Positions 9,504 through 17,993 of a DNA stretch of 35,903 bases are shown here, one piece after another. The stretch's first letter is position 1; each line of letters begins with the position of its first letter. The translations under genes and the position numbers were made by a program. The stretch is from Deltaproteobacteria bacterium. Its GTDB lineage: Bacteria; Desulfobacterota; Desulfobacteria; Desulfobacterales; C00003060. The DNA is taken from assembly GCA_019307135.1 (NCBI GenBank), contig JAFDKF010000010.1, positions 1 to 35,903 on the forward strand. The letters run 5' to 3'. A model generated the notes under the pieces. That model did no database searches. It saw only the letters and a program-made list of their open reading frames with translations, and had not been told where the DNA came from.

Positions 9504-10568
9504 TCAAAACAAAGCATTGACAAAGGCATCAGCATCGAAGTCTTGAAGGTCATCGACCTTCTCTCCAAGCCCAATATACTGGATAGGAAGCTTGAGATTG
9601 TGGCATATACCCACCACGATCCCGCCCTTTGCCGTGCCGTCGAGCTTCGTAAGAGCAACACCCGTGACCCCGGTTGCTTCATGAAAAAGTTGAGCCTGTG
9701 ATATCGCGTTTTGCCCCGTTGTGGCATCCAGAACCAACAGGATTTCGTGAGGTGCGTGAGCGATTTGGCGGGCAACCGTCCGGCGGATTTTCTTGAGTTG
9801 TTCCATGAGATTGACCTTGGTATGAAGACGGCCTGCCGTGTCGATCATAACCACATCCACGCCCCTCGATGTTGCGGCCTGAATGCCATCATAGACCACA
9901 GCAGAAGGATCAGCTCTTCCCTTATGCCGTATGACTTCAGCGCCGACGCGGTCCCCCCAAATTTCGAGCTGTTCGACAGCAGCGGCTCTGAAAGTGTCGG
10001 CTGCGATCAACAGCACCCGCTGTCCTTGTCTTGTATAGCGATCCGACAACTTTCCGATGGTGGTTGTTTTACCGACACCGTTTACCCCTACCACCATGAT
10101 GACATGGGGTTTGTTATGGGGCATCTGAACTGGCTTTGATGGGACTTTGAGAAAGGCAAGAATCTCACTCTGTAGTGCATGTTTAAGCTCACCGGGATCG
10201 ATCAGGTCTTTTCTTTCAACTCTTTCCCTGACTCTTTGAATGAGGGCCATGGTCGTCTGTACGCCAATGTCTGAGGCAATGAGAATCTCCTCCAGTTCTT
10301 CGAGCAGGTTTTCGTCAATCTCCTTTTTCCCGAGCAGGAGATTGTCTATGCGGTTGGTAAATGCCTTTCGTGTTCTGGACAGACGATCTCTAAGTCTGAC
10401 AAAAAAACCTTTTTCTGGCGCCCGGGGTACTGGCGTTTCTTCATCGGGTTTTTCTGTTCCGCTTGCCTCTGGGGCCTTTTCTACCCGTTCAGACGCCAGG
10501 TCTTCTTGGGCTATTTCTTCCCGGGCCTTATCGGTTTTCTTTTTCCTTTTAAACCATTTCAGAGGCAT
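9504..10568 (-). CDS. ftsY: signal recognition particle receptor FtsY
   Basis: The 354-residue protein has the FtsY plan: a charged N-terminal A region (KWFKRKKKTDKAREE and acidic stretch to about residue 50), an N domain, and an NG GTPase. GTPase motifs are G1 GVNGVGKTTT (161-170), the ADTFRAAAVEQL segment, DTAGR (243-247), DATTGQNA (281-288) and TKLDGT (307-312). It docks the ribosome-SRP complex at the inner membrane. All motifs are intact. I see no clear Shine-Dalgarno before ATG 10568, because a 9-bp tandem array starts only six bases upstream. It is on the same strand as smc, about 400 bases downstream of it. Confidence 0.96.
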   Translation of the reverse strand: MPLKWFKRKKKTDKAREEIAQEDLASERVEKAPEASGTEKPDEETPVPRAPEKGFFVRLRDRLSRTRKAFTNRIDNLLLGKKEIDENLLEELEEILIASDIGVQTTMALIQRVRERVERKDLIDPGELKHALQSEILAFLKVPSKPVQMPHNKPHVIMVVGVNGVGKTTTIGKLSDRYTRQGQRVLLIAADTFRAAAVEQLEIWGDRVGAEVIRHKGRADPSAVVYDGIQAATSRGVDVVMIDTAGRLHTKVNLMEQLKKIRRTVARQIAHAPHEILLVLDATTGQNAISQAQLFHEATGVTGVALTKLDGTAKGGIVVGICHNLKLPIQYIGLGEKVDDLQDFDADAFVNALF

Positions 10569-10573
10569 GATAT

Positions 10574-10690
10574 CGTTTGGCCCGTTTGGCCCGTTTGGCC
10601 CGTTTAGCCCGTTTGGCCTGTTTAGCCCGTTTGGCCCGTTTAGCCGGTTGTGCCTGTTTAGCTGGTTGAGCCTGTTTGCCCGGTTGACGG
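10574..10690 (+). repeat. 9-bp tandem array, arm 1 (upstream of ftsY)
   Basis: Thirteen consecutive 9-base units can be laid out without a slip. The commonest is CGTTTGGCC, with variants CGTTTAGCC, TGTTTAGCC, GGTTGAGCC and GGTTGTGCC, decaying toward 10690. The array starts six bases upstream of the ftsY start codon. A second array of the same family lies at 10868-10975 in inverted orientation, so the two could form a very long hairpin. Confidence 0.9.
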
Positions 10691-10736
10691 ACTGAATCGA
10701 CTATCCTGCACACGGTCATAAATCGTGTTTTTTGAA

Positions 10737-10754
10737 GCAGGGCTAAAGCCCTGC
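10737..10754. repeat. hairpin between the two 9-bp arrays
   Basis: GCAGGGCT (10737-10744) and AGCCCTGC (10747-10754) form a perfect 8-bp stem with two unpaired bases. It sits near the centre of the 177-base spacer that separates the mirrored arrays. Nothing else in that spacer is recognisable. Confidence 0.5.
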
Positions 10755-10867
10755 ACTACAATGTAGCGCAAGCCTTCAGGCCTCCGCCTCGGAGAGCTTC
10801 CTTATCCCGCTCTGCTGGTAAAAACCAAAACCATGGACTAAAGAGTCAATTTATCATCTGGAGTATA

Positions 10868-10975
10868 AACCGGCTCAACGGGCTCAACCGGCTCAACGGG
10901 CACAACCGGCCAAACCGGCCAAACCGGCTCAACGGGCCAAACCGGCAAAACCGGCAAAACCGGCTCAACCGGCCA
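10868..10975 (-). repeat. 9-bp tandem array, arm 2, running into the smc 3' end
   Basis: Twelve consecutive 9-base units, AACCGGCTC, AACGGGCTC, AACCGGCCA and AACCGGCAA variants, fit without a slip. Read on the minus strand they are the same family as the array at 10574-10690. The smc stop codon (10965-10967) lies inside the array, and the last unit encodes the final two residues of Smc and part of a third. Either the array grew from the gene end or it replaced the original one. Confidence 0.9.
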
Positions 10976-13900
10976 GGTTGATTGAGACAAGTTTTGAAAT
11001 TCCCTTGTCCTCCATGGTCACACCAAAAAGGGCGTTTGCAACCTCCATGGTATGCTTGTTATGTGTAACCATGATGACTTGAGAGTCCTTTCCTATTTGC
11101 CGAAGAAGGTCATTAAAGCGATGCGCGTTTGCATCATCTAAGGGGGCATCAATTTCGTCAAAAACGCAAAACGCACTCGGCTTGATCAAAAAGAGTGAAA
11201 AGACAAGGGCAATAGCGGCCATGGCCTTTTCGCCGCCGGAAAGCAGACTCATGCGGGTCAGTTTTTTTCCAGGGGGATGAACGAAAAAAGAGACGCCCGA
11301 TTCCAGAGGTTTTTTTGGGTCCGTGAGTACGAGCCTGGCCGTACCGCCCTCAAATAGCCCGGGAAAGACATCTTGCAGTTTTTCATTGACAGCCCTGAAG
11401 GTCTTCATGAACTGTTTCAAAGACACCCGGTTGATTTTGCGAATGACTCGACGCAGGGCCTCTATGGACCCGACCAGGTCATCCCGCTGTCCGGTGAGAA
11501 ATCGGTATCGTTCCTCCAGGGTCTCATATTCCTGGATAGCAGCAAGGTTTACGTCACCCATTCTGGCAATCTGTTCACGGTAGCGTGCCAGCGATGCTTC
11601 TATTTCTTCCACTGAAAGTCCCCCGGTGTCGTCCTTGTGATCTGAACTTTCGATGTCCCGGTGGTAGCTTTCCTGAATGCGACTTACAAGATGTTCGCGC
11701 CGCATCCCCCGTTCGGCCTGCTTTAGTTCGAGCTGCTGTATCTTCTGCAAGGCTTGTTGTTGGGCGCTTCTAACATCAGAGAGCGCCCTGTCATTTTCTT
11801 CCAGTATCCCTTCAATTGTCTGGTACTCGGCTTCCATCTCGACTAAGACCTCTTCCAGTGTCTTCAACTCTGCATACAGACGGGAAATCTCGTCCCGATC
11901 CCTTGCCAGCCGCTGCTCAACGGCTATCTTGTCTTGTTCTCTTTGCTTGAGCTGCGTGGTCATGTAGCTCAATTTTCCCTGGGCCTCATCTTGAAAGTTT
12001 CTCAAGCGTCGCAGGGTATTTTGGGCGTTGTCATGTTCTGCCTTGAGTTTCGTCAATTCCAGCCTCATCCCCATGACCTTTTGGCTGAAGGATTCCAGGC
12101 TTTCCGAGACTTTTTTGATCTCAGCGCTTTTTTGTGCGATGGCGGATTCTGTTGTCTGAATCCCTTGGGAGATCTCGGATAAGACCTCCTCGTATCCCAA
12201 GAGTTCACGGTCTATGTCTGTTTTCTCCCCTTTGATTTGCTGTTCCTCAAGATCTAATATTTTCAGCCGATGCTGGGCATGCTTGAACTCTTCCCGGAGG
12301 CGGTAAAGCTCTTTTTCGAGGTCCATCTCTTCCTGGCTTTTCTGGCGCAGGATTTGTCGGGCCTTTTGAATCTCTGTTTCCAACGCAATGGTTTCAGCTT
12401 CCAATCGTTCCTGTTTGGATTTTGCCGCTGCAGTCGAGGTCTCCAGTTGCAAAAGCTGTCTGCCCAGTTCCCTGATTTCTCTCTTCTTGGCCAGGATGCC
12501 GGAAGCCGCATTGCCAGAACTCCCGCCTGTGAGGATGCCCTGAGAGCAAACACGGTCCCCTTTTCCTGTAACTACGGCCTGAGGATACCCGTTCTTGTTC
12601 CAAAGCGCCAGCGCGGCCTTAAGGTCTTCGGCAACCACCACGTGCCCCATGAGGGATTCGACCAGGTCTTCGTACCCCTCTTTTACCTTTATGTGGTCAA
12701 TGAGGGGGCTTAGAGAGCCAGGCAAGCTTGCCCGGACAGGAACAGCCGTATTCATATCCATGATTGGTCTGAGTCCCTTCATGGGGATAAAACTACCCCA
12801 ACCGGCCGATTCTGTGCGAAGATAGTCAATAGCTGCCACGCCACCCTCCTGGTCCCTCACAATCACATATTGCAAGGTTTCATCCAGGGCGGCTTCCACG
12901 GCAGCTTCATAGGGGGGTTCGGCTTCGATCACATCGGCCACCAGCCCGTGAATCCCGGTTTGCTCAGGGTCCTGGGAGTTGGATTTTCTCATGATTACCC
13001 GAACCCCTTCCTTATACCATTCATAGTTGTCATCCATCTTCTTCAGTGCGGCGTGCCGGGATCGAATCTTTTGTTTCTCAGCCTCCATGGTCTGGACCTT
13101 GCGTACCTGTTGGCCAAGGTCCTGGCGCTTTTCCAGTAGTTGTTCGTTCAAGGATTCAACGGATTCGTTTATCTCCTTCAGGTTGTCCTTTAAGGCGTGA
13201 AGGTGCTCGCTGGCCTTTGTCAGGCCCTTATCAAGCCTGACAACCTCGGCCCCGGTCTGGCCTTTTTCCTTCTTGATATGCTCAAGGCGCCTTCCAAGAC
13301 TTGCTTTGTTTTGTGAGGTGTTCTGGAGGGTGTTTTGATAGGCTGCCTTGCGGGTTGCCAGGTTCATTAGTTCAGCCTTATCGGTCTCAAGGGTTTGATT
13401 TAGTTCGGCCAGGCGATCTTTCAGTGCCCGGCCGGTGCGTTCCTCTTGTTTCAAGGTTTCTTTGATTTCTTCGATATGCCGTTGCAGGACAAGTGAGCGC
13501 TCATTTAGGTTGCTACACTCGAGGCTGATGTCATGGTCTTTTTCCTCAATTTCTTTCGTTTCAACCTTGAGCTGCTCGGCCTCGGTGACCAAACGCTCAA
13601 GATCCTTGGCGCCGTGTTCAAGATCCCCTTCAAGCTTGTCGATGGTGCGCTGGAGCTGATATCTTTTGGCTTTATGCTCGGAGGTCTCCCGGTCCTTGGC
13701 TGCTCGTTTCTGTTTTATTTCTTCAATCGCAGCATCCAGCTTCGCCAGTTGGGATCCGTGCTGGAGATCCGTATCCCGCAAGGATTGGAGCAACGCCTCG
13801 GTTTCATGGATCTCTGCGCCGATGGCCTTGTAGTGAAAGGTTGCCAGGCCCACATCCAAACGTTCAATCTCTTTCTGATAGGTCTTGTATCGCTCGGCTT

Positions 13901-14540
13901 TTCTGGCTTGTCGCTTAAGGCTGTTTATGTGGCGCTTGACTTCGGTGATAATGTCGTTGATGCGCACCAGATTCTGTTGAGTTCGCTCGATTTTCCGAAG
14001 GGCCTCGTTCTTTCGACTCTTATACCGGGTCGTGCCTGCCGCCTCTTCGACAAAGAAACGTCGTTCCTCCGGCCCGGCGTCAATCAGGGTGGTGATCCTT
14101 GCCTGCTCAATGACTGCATAGGTTCTGGAGCCCACGCCACTTCCCATCAACAGGTCCTGGATATCCTTAAGTCTGCATGGCTGCTTATTGATGAAGTAAA
14201 CGCTCTCACCCGACCGGAAGAGGCGGCGGGCTACCATAATTTCAGAAAACTCTCGATATTGTTCCGGCGTGTTGCCATTATCATTGATGAGTGTTAGAGT
14301 CACCTCGGCCATGTTCAAAGGGGGCCTTTTCTCGGTGCCCGAGAAAATCACGTCTTCCATGGATTTGCCGCGGAGCATTTTGATGCTCTGTTCTCCCATG
14401 ACCCAACGGATGGCATCAACGATGTTGCTCTTGCCACAACCGTTGGGACCGACCACCGCGGATATTCCTTCTGGGAATTGCACCGTTGTTTTGTCTACAA
14501 AAGACTTGAACCCGGTGATATCTAACTCTTTGAGTTTCAT
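10965..14540 (-). CDS. smc: chromosome segregation protein SMC
   Basis: At 1191 residues this is a full-length Smc. It has an N-terminal Walker A (GPNGCGKSN, about residue 32), two long coiled-coil arms rich in E, K, Q and L, and a hinge in the middle (about 510-650, with the GGSSGNAASG end). C-terminal motifs are the ABC signature LSGGEK (about 1100) and Walker B with FDEIDAPLDDAN (about 1127). It forms the ring that organises and helps separate chromosomes with ScpA and ScpB. The ends look normal (GISKLVSINLAG), but the last two residues and the stop come from a 9-bp tandem repeat. ftsY lies downstream on the same strand. Confidence 0.97.
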   Translation of the reverse strand: MKLKELDITGFKSFVDKTTVQFPEGISAVVGPNGCGKSNIVDAIRWVMGEQSIKMLRGKSMEDVIFSGTEKRPPLNMAEVTLTLINDNGNTPEQYREFSEIMVARRLFRSGESVYFINKQPCRLKDIQDLLMGSGVGSRTYAVIEQARITTLIDAGPEERRFFVEEAAGTTRYKSRKNEALRKIERTQQNLVRINDIITEVKRHINSLKRQARKAERYKTYQKEIERLDVGLATFHYKAIGAEIHETEALLQSLRDTDLQHGSQLAKLDAAIEEIKQKRAAKDRETSEHKAKRYQLQRTIDKLEGDLEHGAKDLERLVTEAEQLKVETKEIEEKDHDISLECSNLNERSLVLQRHIEEIKETLKQEERTGRALKDRLAELNQTLETDKAELMNLATRKAAYQNTLQNTSQNKASLGRRLEHIKKEKGQTGAEVVRLDKGLTKASEHLHALKDNLKEINESVESLNEQLLEKRQDLGQQVRKVQTMEAEKQKIRSRHAALKKMDDNYEWYKEGVRVIMRKSNSQDPEQTGIHGLVADVIEAEPPYEAAVEAALDETLQYVIVRDQEGGVAAIDYLRTESAGWGSFIPMKGLRPIMDMNTAVPVRASLPGSLSPLIDHIKVKEGYEDLVESLMGHVVVAEDLKAALALWNKNGYPQAVVTGKGDRVCSQGILTGGSSGNAASGILAKKREIRELGRQLLQLETSTAAAKSKQERLEAETIALETEIQKARQILRQKSQEEMDLEKELYRLREEFKHAQHRLKILDLEEQQIKGEKTDIDRELLGYEEVLSEISQGIQTTESAIAQKSAEIKKVSESLESFSQKVMGMRLELTKLKAEHDNAQNTLRRLRNFQDEAQGKLSYMTTQLKQREQDKIAVEQRLARDRDEISRLYAELKTLEEVLVEMEAEYQTIEGILEENDRALSDVRSAQQQALQKIQQLELKQAERGMRREHLVSRIQESYHRDIESSDHKDDTGGLSVEEIEASLARYREQIARMGDVNLAAIQEYETLEERYRFLTGQRDDLVGSIEALRRVIRKINRVSLKQFMKTFRAVNEKLQDVFPGLFEGGTARLVLTDPKKPLESGVSFFVHPPGKKLTRMSLLSGGEKAMAAIALVFSLFLIKPSAFCVFDEIDAPLDDANAHRFNDLLRQIGKDSQVIMVTHNKHTMEVANALFGVTMEDKGISKLVSINLAG

Positions 14541-14760
14541 GACAAATAACCTCGTTAGGGTAACTCTGAATTTAAGCCGGTCCTGAACTTGGCGATTTTT
14601 ACCAAAGAGAAAAGGGTTTGTAAAGAAAAAAGTACTATAAAATGTATACCTTGAATTGACAGATACAACATATGGGGTTTATGGGTGATTTGCCGGCTGT
14701 CCCGGGGAGCCGATAGCATTTTGGATTTCGGATTTCAGATTTAGACAATAGTATAACCTG

Positions 14761-15061
14761 GGTTCAGCGGTTCAACGTTCACGGTTTCCGGTTGAAGAGC
14801 CCTAACTGGCTGTTAGCAAAAGGATAACGCATCAAGTAGTAAGGTTCAGGCGTTCAGCGGTTCAACGTTCAGAGGTTAAAACCGTGAACCGTGAACCTGG
14901 AACCGTGAACCCTTGTAACAAAGTTCACCGTTCAAAGTTCATAGGTTCAGAGGTTGTCAACCCTGAACCCTGAACCCTTGTAAAGTAGACTATAACCTTT
15001 GAACCTTGAACCTTGAACCTTGAACCTTGAACCTTGAACCTTGAACCTTGAACTTGGAACC
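14761..15061. repeat. mosaic of GTTCA / TGAAC tandem repeats ending in a (TTGAACC)n array
   Basis: The stretch alternates short GTTCA-rich runs with their inverted counterparts. GGTTCAGC, GGTTCAAC and GTTCAGAGG units are followed by ACCGTGA units (about 14880-14910). A second GTTCA run then gives way to AACCCTG units (about 14960-14978). It ends in a clean 7-base array: TTGAACC repeated seven times (14999-15047), followed by TTGAACT and TGGAACC. No gene lies in 14541-15191 apart from this repeat material. The mirrored orientation means several hairpins are possible. Confidence 0.85.
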
Positions 15062-15191
15062 GATCACTTTAGATATAAACTTCTTGTCAAGTTGTGAGAC
15101 TCATAGTAAACTAATAACCCAAGAAACTCAACGAACTTAAGAAACTACTTATCTCAAAATGTTCAATTTCCGTTTTGGAAGGCGTCTTGCC

Positions 15192-16094
15192 ATGGCTGAA
15201 GAAAGTTACGATTTTCCACCATTCCGTCCTCCCAGTGAGGCCAACAGCCTTCTTTTGAGGGTTACACGGGGGTGTCCCTGGAATCGGTGTGCCTTTTGCC
15301 CAATGTACAAGCACATCAAGTTTGAAAAACGCCCGGTTCATGCAGTTAAGCAAGACATTGACACGGCCAGGGCCTACACGGGCGGAAACATTGAGACCGT
15401 GTTCATCGCGGACTCAGATAGTCTGATTATCAAGACTGAAGAGATGTGTCAAATCGTTGGTCACCTTCACAGTACCTTCCCATCCTTGACCAGAGTTACG
15501 AGCTATGCCCGAGCCCTGACACTTAAGCGGAAGCCCATCGAGAGTTTAAGAAAGATAAGGTCGGCCGGACTGACACGCCTTCATATCGGTCTTGAGACCG
15601 GAAGCGCGCAATTGCTGGAGCGGATAAAAAAAGGTGCAGGACCCGAGACCATGATCCGGGGGTGCAGTAAGGTCAGAGAAGCCGGCTTTGAAGTTTCACT
15701 GTACGTGCTTCTGGGAATCGGTGGCGAATCGAGCTGGCAAGAGCATGCCCTGGAGACAGCCAGGGTGCTCAATCAGATAAATCCTGATTTTATCCGGGTA
15801 AGGACCCTCACTCCCCAGCCGGGCACCCCTGTTTTTCAATGGTGGAGCGAGGGGAGCTTTGAAATGCCCAGCCCTGAGACCATCCTAAAGGAACAAAAAG
15901 CCCTTATTGAGGGCCTGTCGGTCACCTCGCAATACCTTTCTGACCATGTTTCCAACTATGCACCTATCAACGGAAATCTGCCGGCCGACAAAACCGGAAT
16001 GCTCTCTCAGATTGACACGGCCCTGGAAAAACTCTCGGAGGATACGGACCTCAGAGCAGATCTTGAAAATCTGCGGTACCTGCGAAGGTTGTAA
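15192..16094 (+). CDS. radical SAM protein with Cx4Cx2C cluster motif
   Basis: From the ATG at 15192 the product has 300 residues. I prefer this start to 15159 because GGAAGG lies nine bases upstream. The iron-sulfur motif is in RVTRGCPWNRCAFCPMYK: cysteines at about 28, 33 and 36, so the spacing is Cx4Cx2C rather than the usual Cx3Cx2C. Later motifs fit an Elp3/HemN-type TIM barrel: FIADSDSLII, LHIGLETGSAQLLERIKKG, and a GIGGES strand. It should bind a 4Fe-4S cluster and SAM; the substrate is unknown. It is followed 18 bases later by an FmdB-type zinc-ribbon gene and probably shares its transcript. Confidence 0.88.
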   Translation: MAEESYDFPPFRPPSEANSLLLRVTRGCPWNRCAFCPMYKHIKFEKRPVHAVKQDIDTARAYTGGNIETVFIADSDSLIIKTEEMCQIVGHLHSTFPSLTRVTSYARALTLKRKPIESLRKIRSAGLTRLHIGLETGSAQLLERIKKGAGPETMIRGCSKVREAGFEVSLYVLLGIGGESSWQEHALETARVLNQINPDFIRVRTLTPQPGTPVFQWWSEGSFEMPSPETILKEQKALIEGLSVTSQYLSDHVSNYAPINGNLPADKTGMLSQIDTALEKLSEDTDLRADLENLRYLRRL

Positions 16095-16112
16095 AGAGGA
16101 AAGAGGAATTCT

Positions 16113-16418
16113 ATGCCGATTTATGAGTATGAATGTGCCAGTTGCGGAGGGATTTTTGAGGCGATCGTTGATATCGGCGGGGCTCCTTCAAAATGTCCAG
16201 CCTGTGGGAGTCGCGAATGCAAAAAGTTGATAGGAGCACCAGCCGTTCACGTCAAAGTGGATCATGCGACGGCCCGGATTGAAAAGAGGGTCAAAGACTA
16301 TTTGAAAGACGGCAAAGTGTCCGATGCAGTCCGCTTTGCCGACAAGGCAGCCTCCATGGTCAAGTCCGACCGGGTGAAGCGGGTCGCGGACAGGCTACAT
16401 GAGAGGAGTGGCAAATAG
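16113..16418 (+). CDS. FmdB-family zinc-ribbon protein
   Basis: The 101-residue protein starts MPIYEYECASCGG, the hallmark of the FmdB-type putative regulatory zinc ribbon, with the second cysteine pair in CPACGS. The rest is a charged helical tail (ATARIEKRVKDYLKDGKVSDAVRFAD). Members are thought to bind zinc, and some are associated with regulation of formamidase or methanogenesis genes, but the real role is unclear. GAGGAAAGAGGAA precedes the ATG. It is the last recognisably core gene before the accessory island. Confidence 0.88.
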   Translation: MPIYEYECASCGGIFEAIVDIGGAPSKCPACGSRECKKLIGAPAVHVKVDHATARIEKRVKDYLKDGKVSDAVRFADKAASMVKSDRVKRVADRLHERSGK

Positions 16419-16432
16419 AGATTACCCCCCTT

Positions 16433-16813
16433 GGTTTCTTCCACCAGCGAGATGGAACGCCATTTGCCTTCTTTAGGGTTGTCCTTTAGTCGGTTGTTTC
16501 TTGTGAATGTGCGCCGGATGACAATCTTATCAAAATCTCCGATGACAGCGTCCCTTTTGATGGCACGAGCCTCCGAAGGCCTGGTTGCATACTGGAGAAT
16601 AAAACCGAAAATAGGTCTATCAAAGTCGGGGATTTTTTCCAGGATCTCGTCCTGCTCATTCTCTTGAAGGACTTCAAATCCCGGATCTGGAACCTCGATA
16701 GTGGGAAACACAGGGACTTGTGCTCTAATCAAGGTCAGCTTATGCAGCTTTTTGCTTGATTCATCCGGCATCCCGCCTGAACGAAAAAAGCTCAAAGCCG
16801 CCATGATCTGTGT
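16433..16813 (-). pseudogene. tyrosine recombinase (phage-type integrase) remnant
   Basis: The minus-strand reading frame contains a clear integrase stretch: a linker VFPTIEVPDPGFEVL, a helix ENEQDEILEKIPD, and YATRPSEARAIKRDAVI, which carries the first catalytic arginine of tyrosine recombinases. A beta-hairpin follows, reading IVIRRTF and GKWRSISLVEE. After that the frame runs into the antisense of fmdB. The rest of the catalytic domain, including the H-x-x-R and tyrosine motifs, is missing, and no full N-terminal arm-binding domain is visible. It lies immediately after fmdB and marks the left edge of the accessory region. Confidence 0.7.
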
Positions 16814-16893
16814 CTTACGCTGCCATCCGGCCCGCCATAGGTTCGTCTCAGGCGGATGCCGCATCCCGCCCAAAGATGGCTGCGTCAAGACAC
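16810..16893. repeat. 84-bp imperfect palindrome
   Basis: The left arm GTGTCTTACGCTGCCATC (16810-16827) pairs with the right arm at 16875-16893 (reverse complement GTGTCTTGACGCAGCCATC) with one inserted base and one mismatch. A second partial palindrome, GGCGGATGC with GCATCCCGCC, sits inside. The motif CATCCCGCC also occurs at 16769-16777 and 16953-16961. It could be a small non-autonomous mobile element or an extruded recombination site next to the dead integrase. Confidence 0.5.
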
Positions 16894-17594
16894 ACGTGTA
16901 GTGCATGGTTTCCTTAGCTGCTTTCTTACACCGCGTGCGCCGGTTGGCCTGGCATCCCGCCAGCAATTCGCCGCATTAGCCACCACAATTTCCGAAAGCT
17001 GAAAATGTGGCCCGTTACCACGCTGCTCGTTCTCGGGGCGGTTGCGAGGGCGATCTCGCAAACTCCGTTGTTCCGCGCTCATCCCGGCTATGAGGCAGAC
17101 CACTGCCATCGGTGTTTGTAGATGCCGGAAAACAACGATGACATTCTCTACCTATATAATAGTGTGCTAGTGAAATCGGTGGGATTTCACCTGTATCTAT
17201 AGTTAAATGTCCTGGGAAATCGCGAGCTTAGAGTGGAGTCACAGCCATTTTCAGGCTGTCTTGTTGCGTGTCCATCATTCCGGAATTCCCCGCCATGGGG
17301 GGACAGAGCGAAGCGGAACTGTGTTTAGGACAATAACCAGAGAGGCGACGTATTTTGTAGAAAGATGACCAGGGATGTCGGTGAGGTGTCCTTAAGGTGA
17401 CCATGTGGCAACCTTAAGGTAACCACATAGTTACCTTAGAGTACATATAACCCCTCAATACCCCTTTCATCAGGAAAGTGATGAAACAAACAGAATCCTT
17501 CAAATCCTGCCTTGTGGAATGCGCAGCTTATTCCTCCGGGGTAAATCCTGTCTCAAAACAATGACCAAATCCAAGAAGGGAGGAAAGCGACTAT
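16894..17594. other. non-coding stretch with three short hairpins
   Basis: I find no gene here. Three perfect hairpins are visible. GTGAAATC / GATTTCAC is at 17170-17190 (5-base loop). ACAGCC / GGCTGT is at 17241-17259 (7-base loop). TAAGGTAAC / GTTACCTTA is at 17415-17438 (6-base loop), inside a region with repeated CCTTAAGGT. They look like interspersed palindromes or operator sites near the decayed end of the island. Confidence 0.5.
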
Positions 17595-17993
17595 TCACCT
17601 TTCATCGAGTGGAGAGGACTCGTAGGTATCCTGAAAGAACTCATTTTTCTTGATATAGCCTTTCCGACGCTGATTTTTGTCGAAAACATCGTATCGGTCT
17701 TTTAGGAAGGTATTCTTCTTGATGTAACCTTTCCGCTGCTGATTCTGGTCAAAAATATCGAGCCTATCAGGCCAGGTATTTTTCTTGATGTAGCCCTTCC
17801 GCTGTTCGTTTCGGTCAAAAATGTCATGCCTGTTCGCCAAGCTGTTTTCCTTGACGTAACCGACGAGCTGGCCATCTTTGGTGAATATCTTTGTGCGATT
17901 CGTCAGCGTGTCTTTCTTGAATATAAAGCTCCCGAACAAGATCACATAGCAAAGGAGAAAGATTAGAATCGCTCTATACATTTGCCTCACCAT
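17595..17993 (-). CDS. membrane-anchored protein with 23-residue tandem repeats
   Basis: The 132-residue protein, with ATG 17993 chosen because GGAAGG lies about seven bases upstream, has one hydrophobic segment (residues 7-24, a signal anchor). The rest, which would lie outside the membrane, is four near-identical repeats. The unit is about 23 residues: xRxDIFDxNxQRKGYIKKNxxxxD, with conserved D-[IV]-F-D and GYIKKN. The first copy is divergent (TKIFTKDGQLVGYVKEN). Such units probably form stacked beta strands. I do not recognise a named family. It overlaps the 3' end of a DUF4236-type ORF by 20 bases, so the two may be co-translated. Function unknown. Confidence 0.7.
   Translation of the reverse strand: MVRQMYRAILIFLLCYVILFGSFIFKKDTLTNRTKIFTKDGQLVGYVKENSLANRHDIFDRNEQRKGYIKKNTWPDRLDIFDQNQQRKGYIKKNTFLKDRYDVFDKNQRRKGYIKKNEFFQDTYESSPLDER

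Noticed and set aside
10574..10975. CRISPR array
   Set aside because: The units are 9 bases long and directly adjacent, with no spacers and no cas genes; they are tandem repeats.
13533..14297. 254-residue plus-strand open frame
   Set aside because: Antisense to the Smc N-terminal region and hydrophobic only because of the complementary coiled-coil codons.
16885..17109. 74-residue minus-strand frame
   Set aside because: No motif, arginine-rich composition typical of chance frames, next to decayed integrase DNA.
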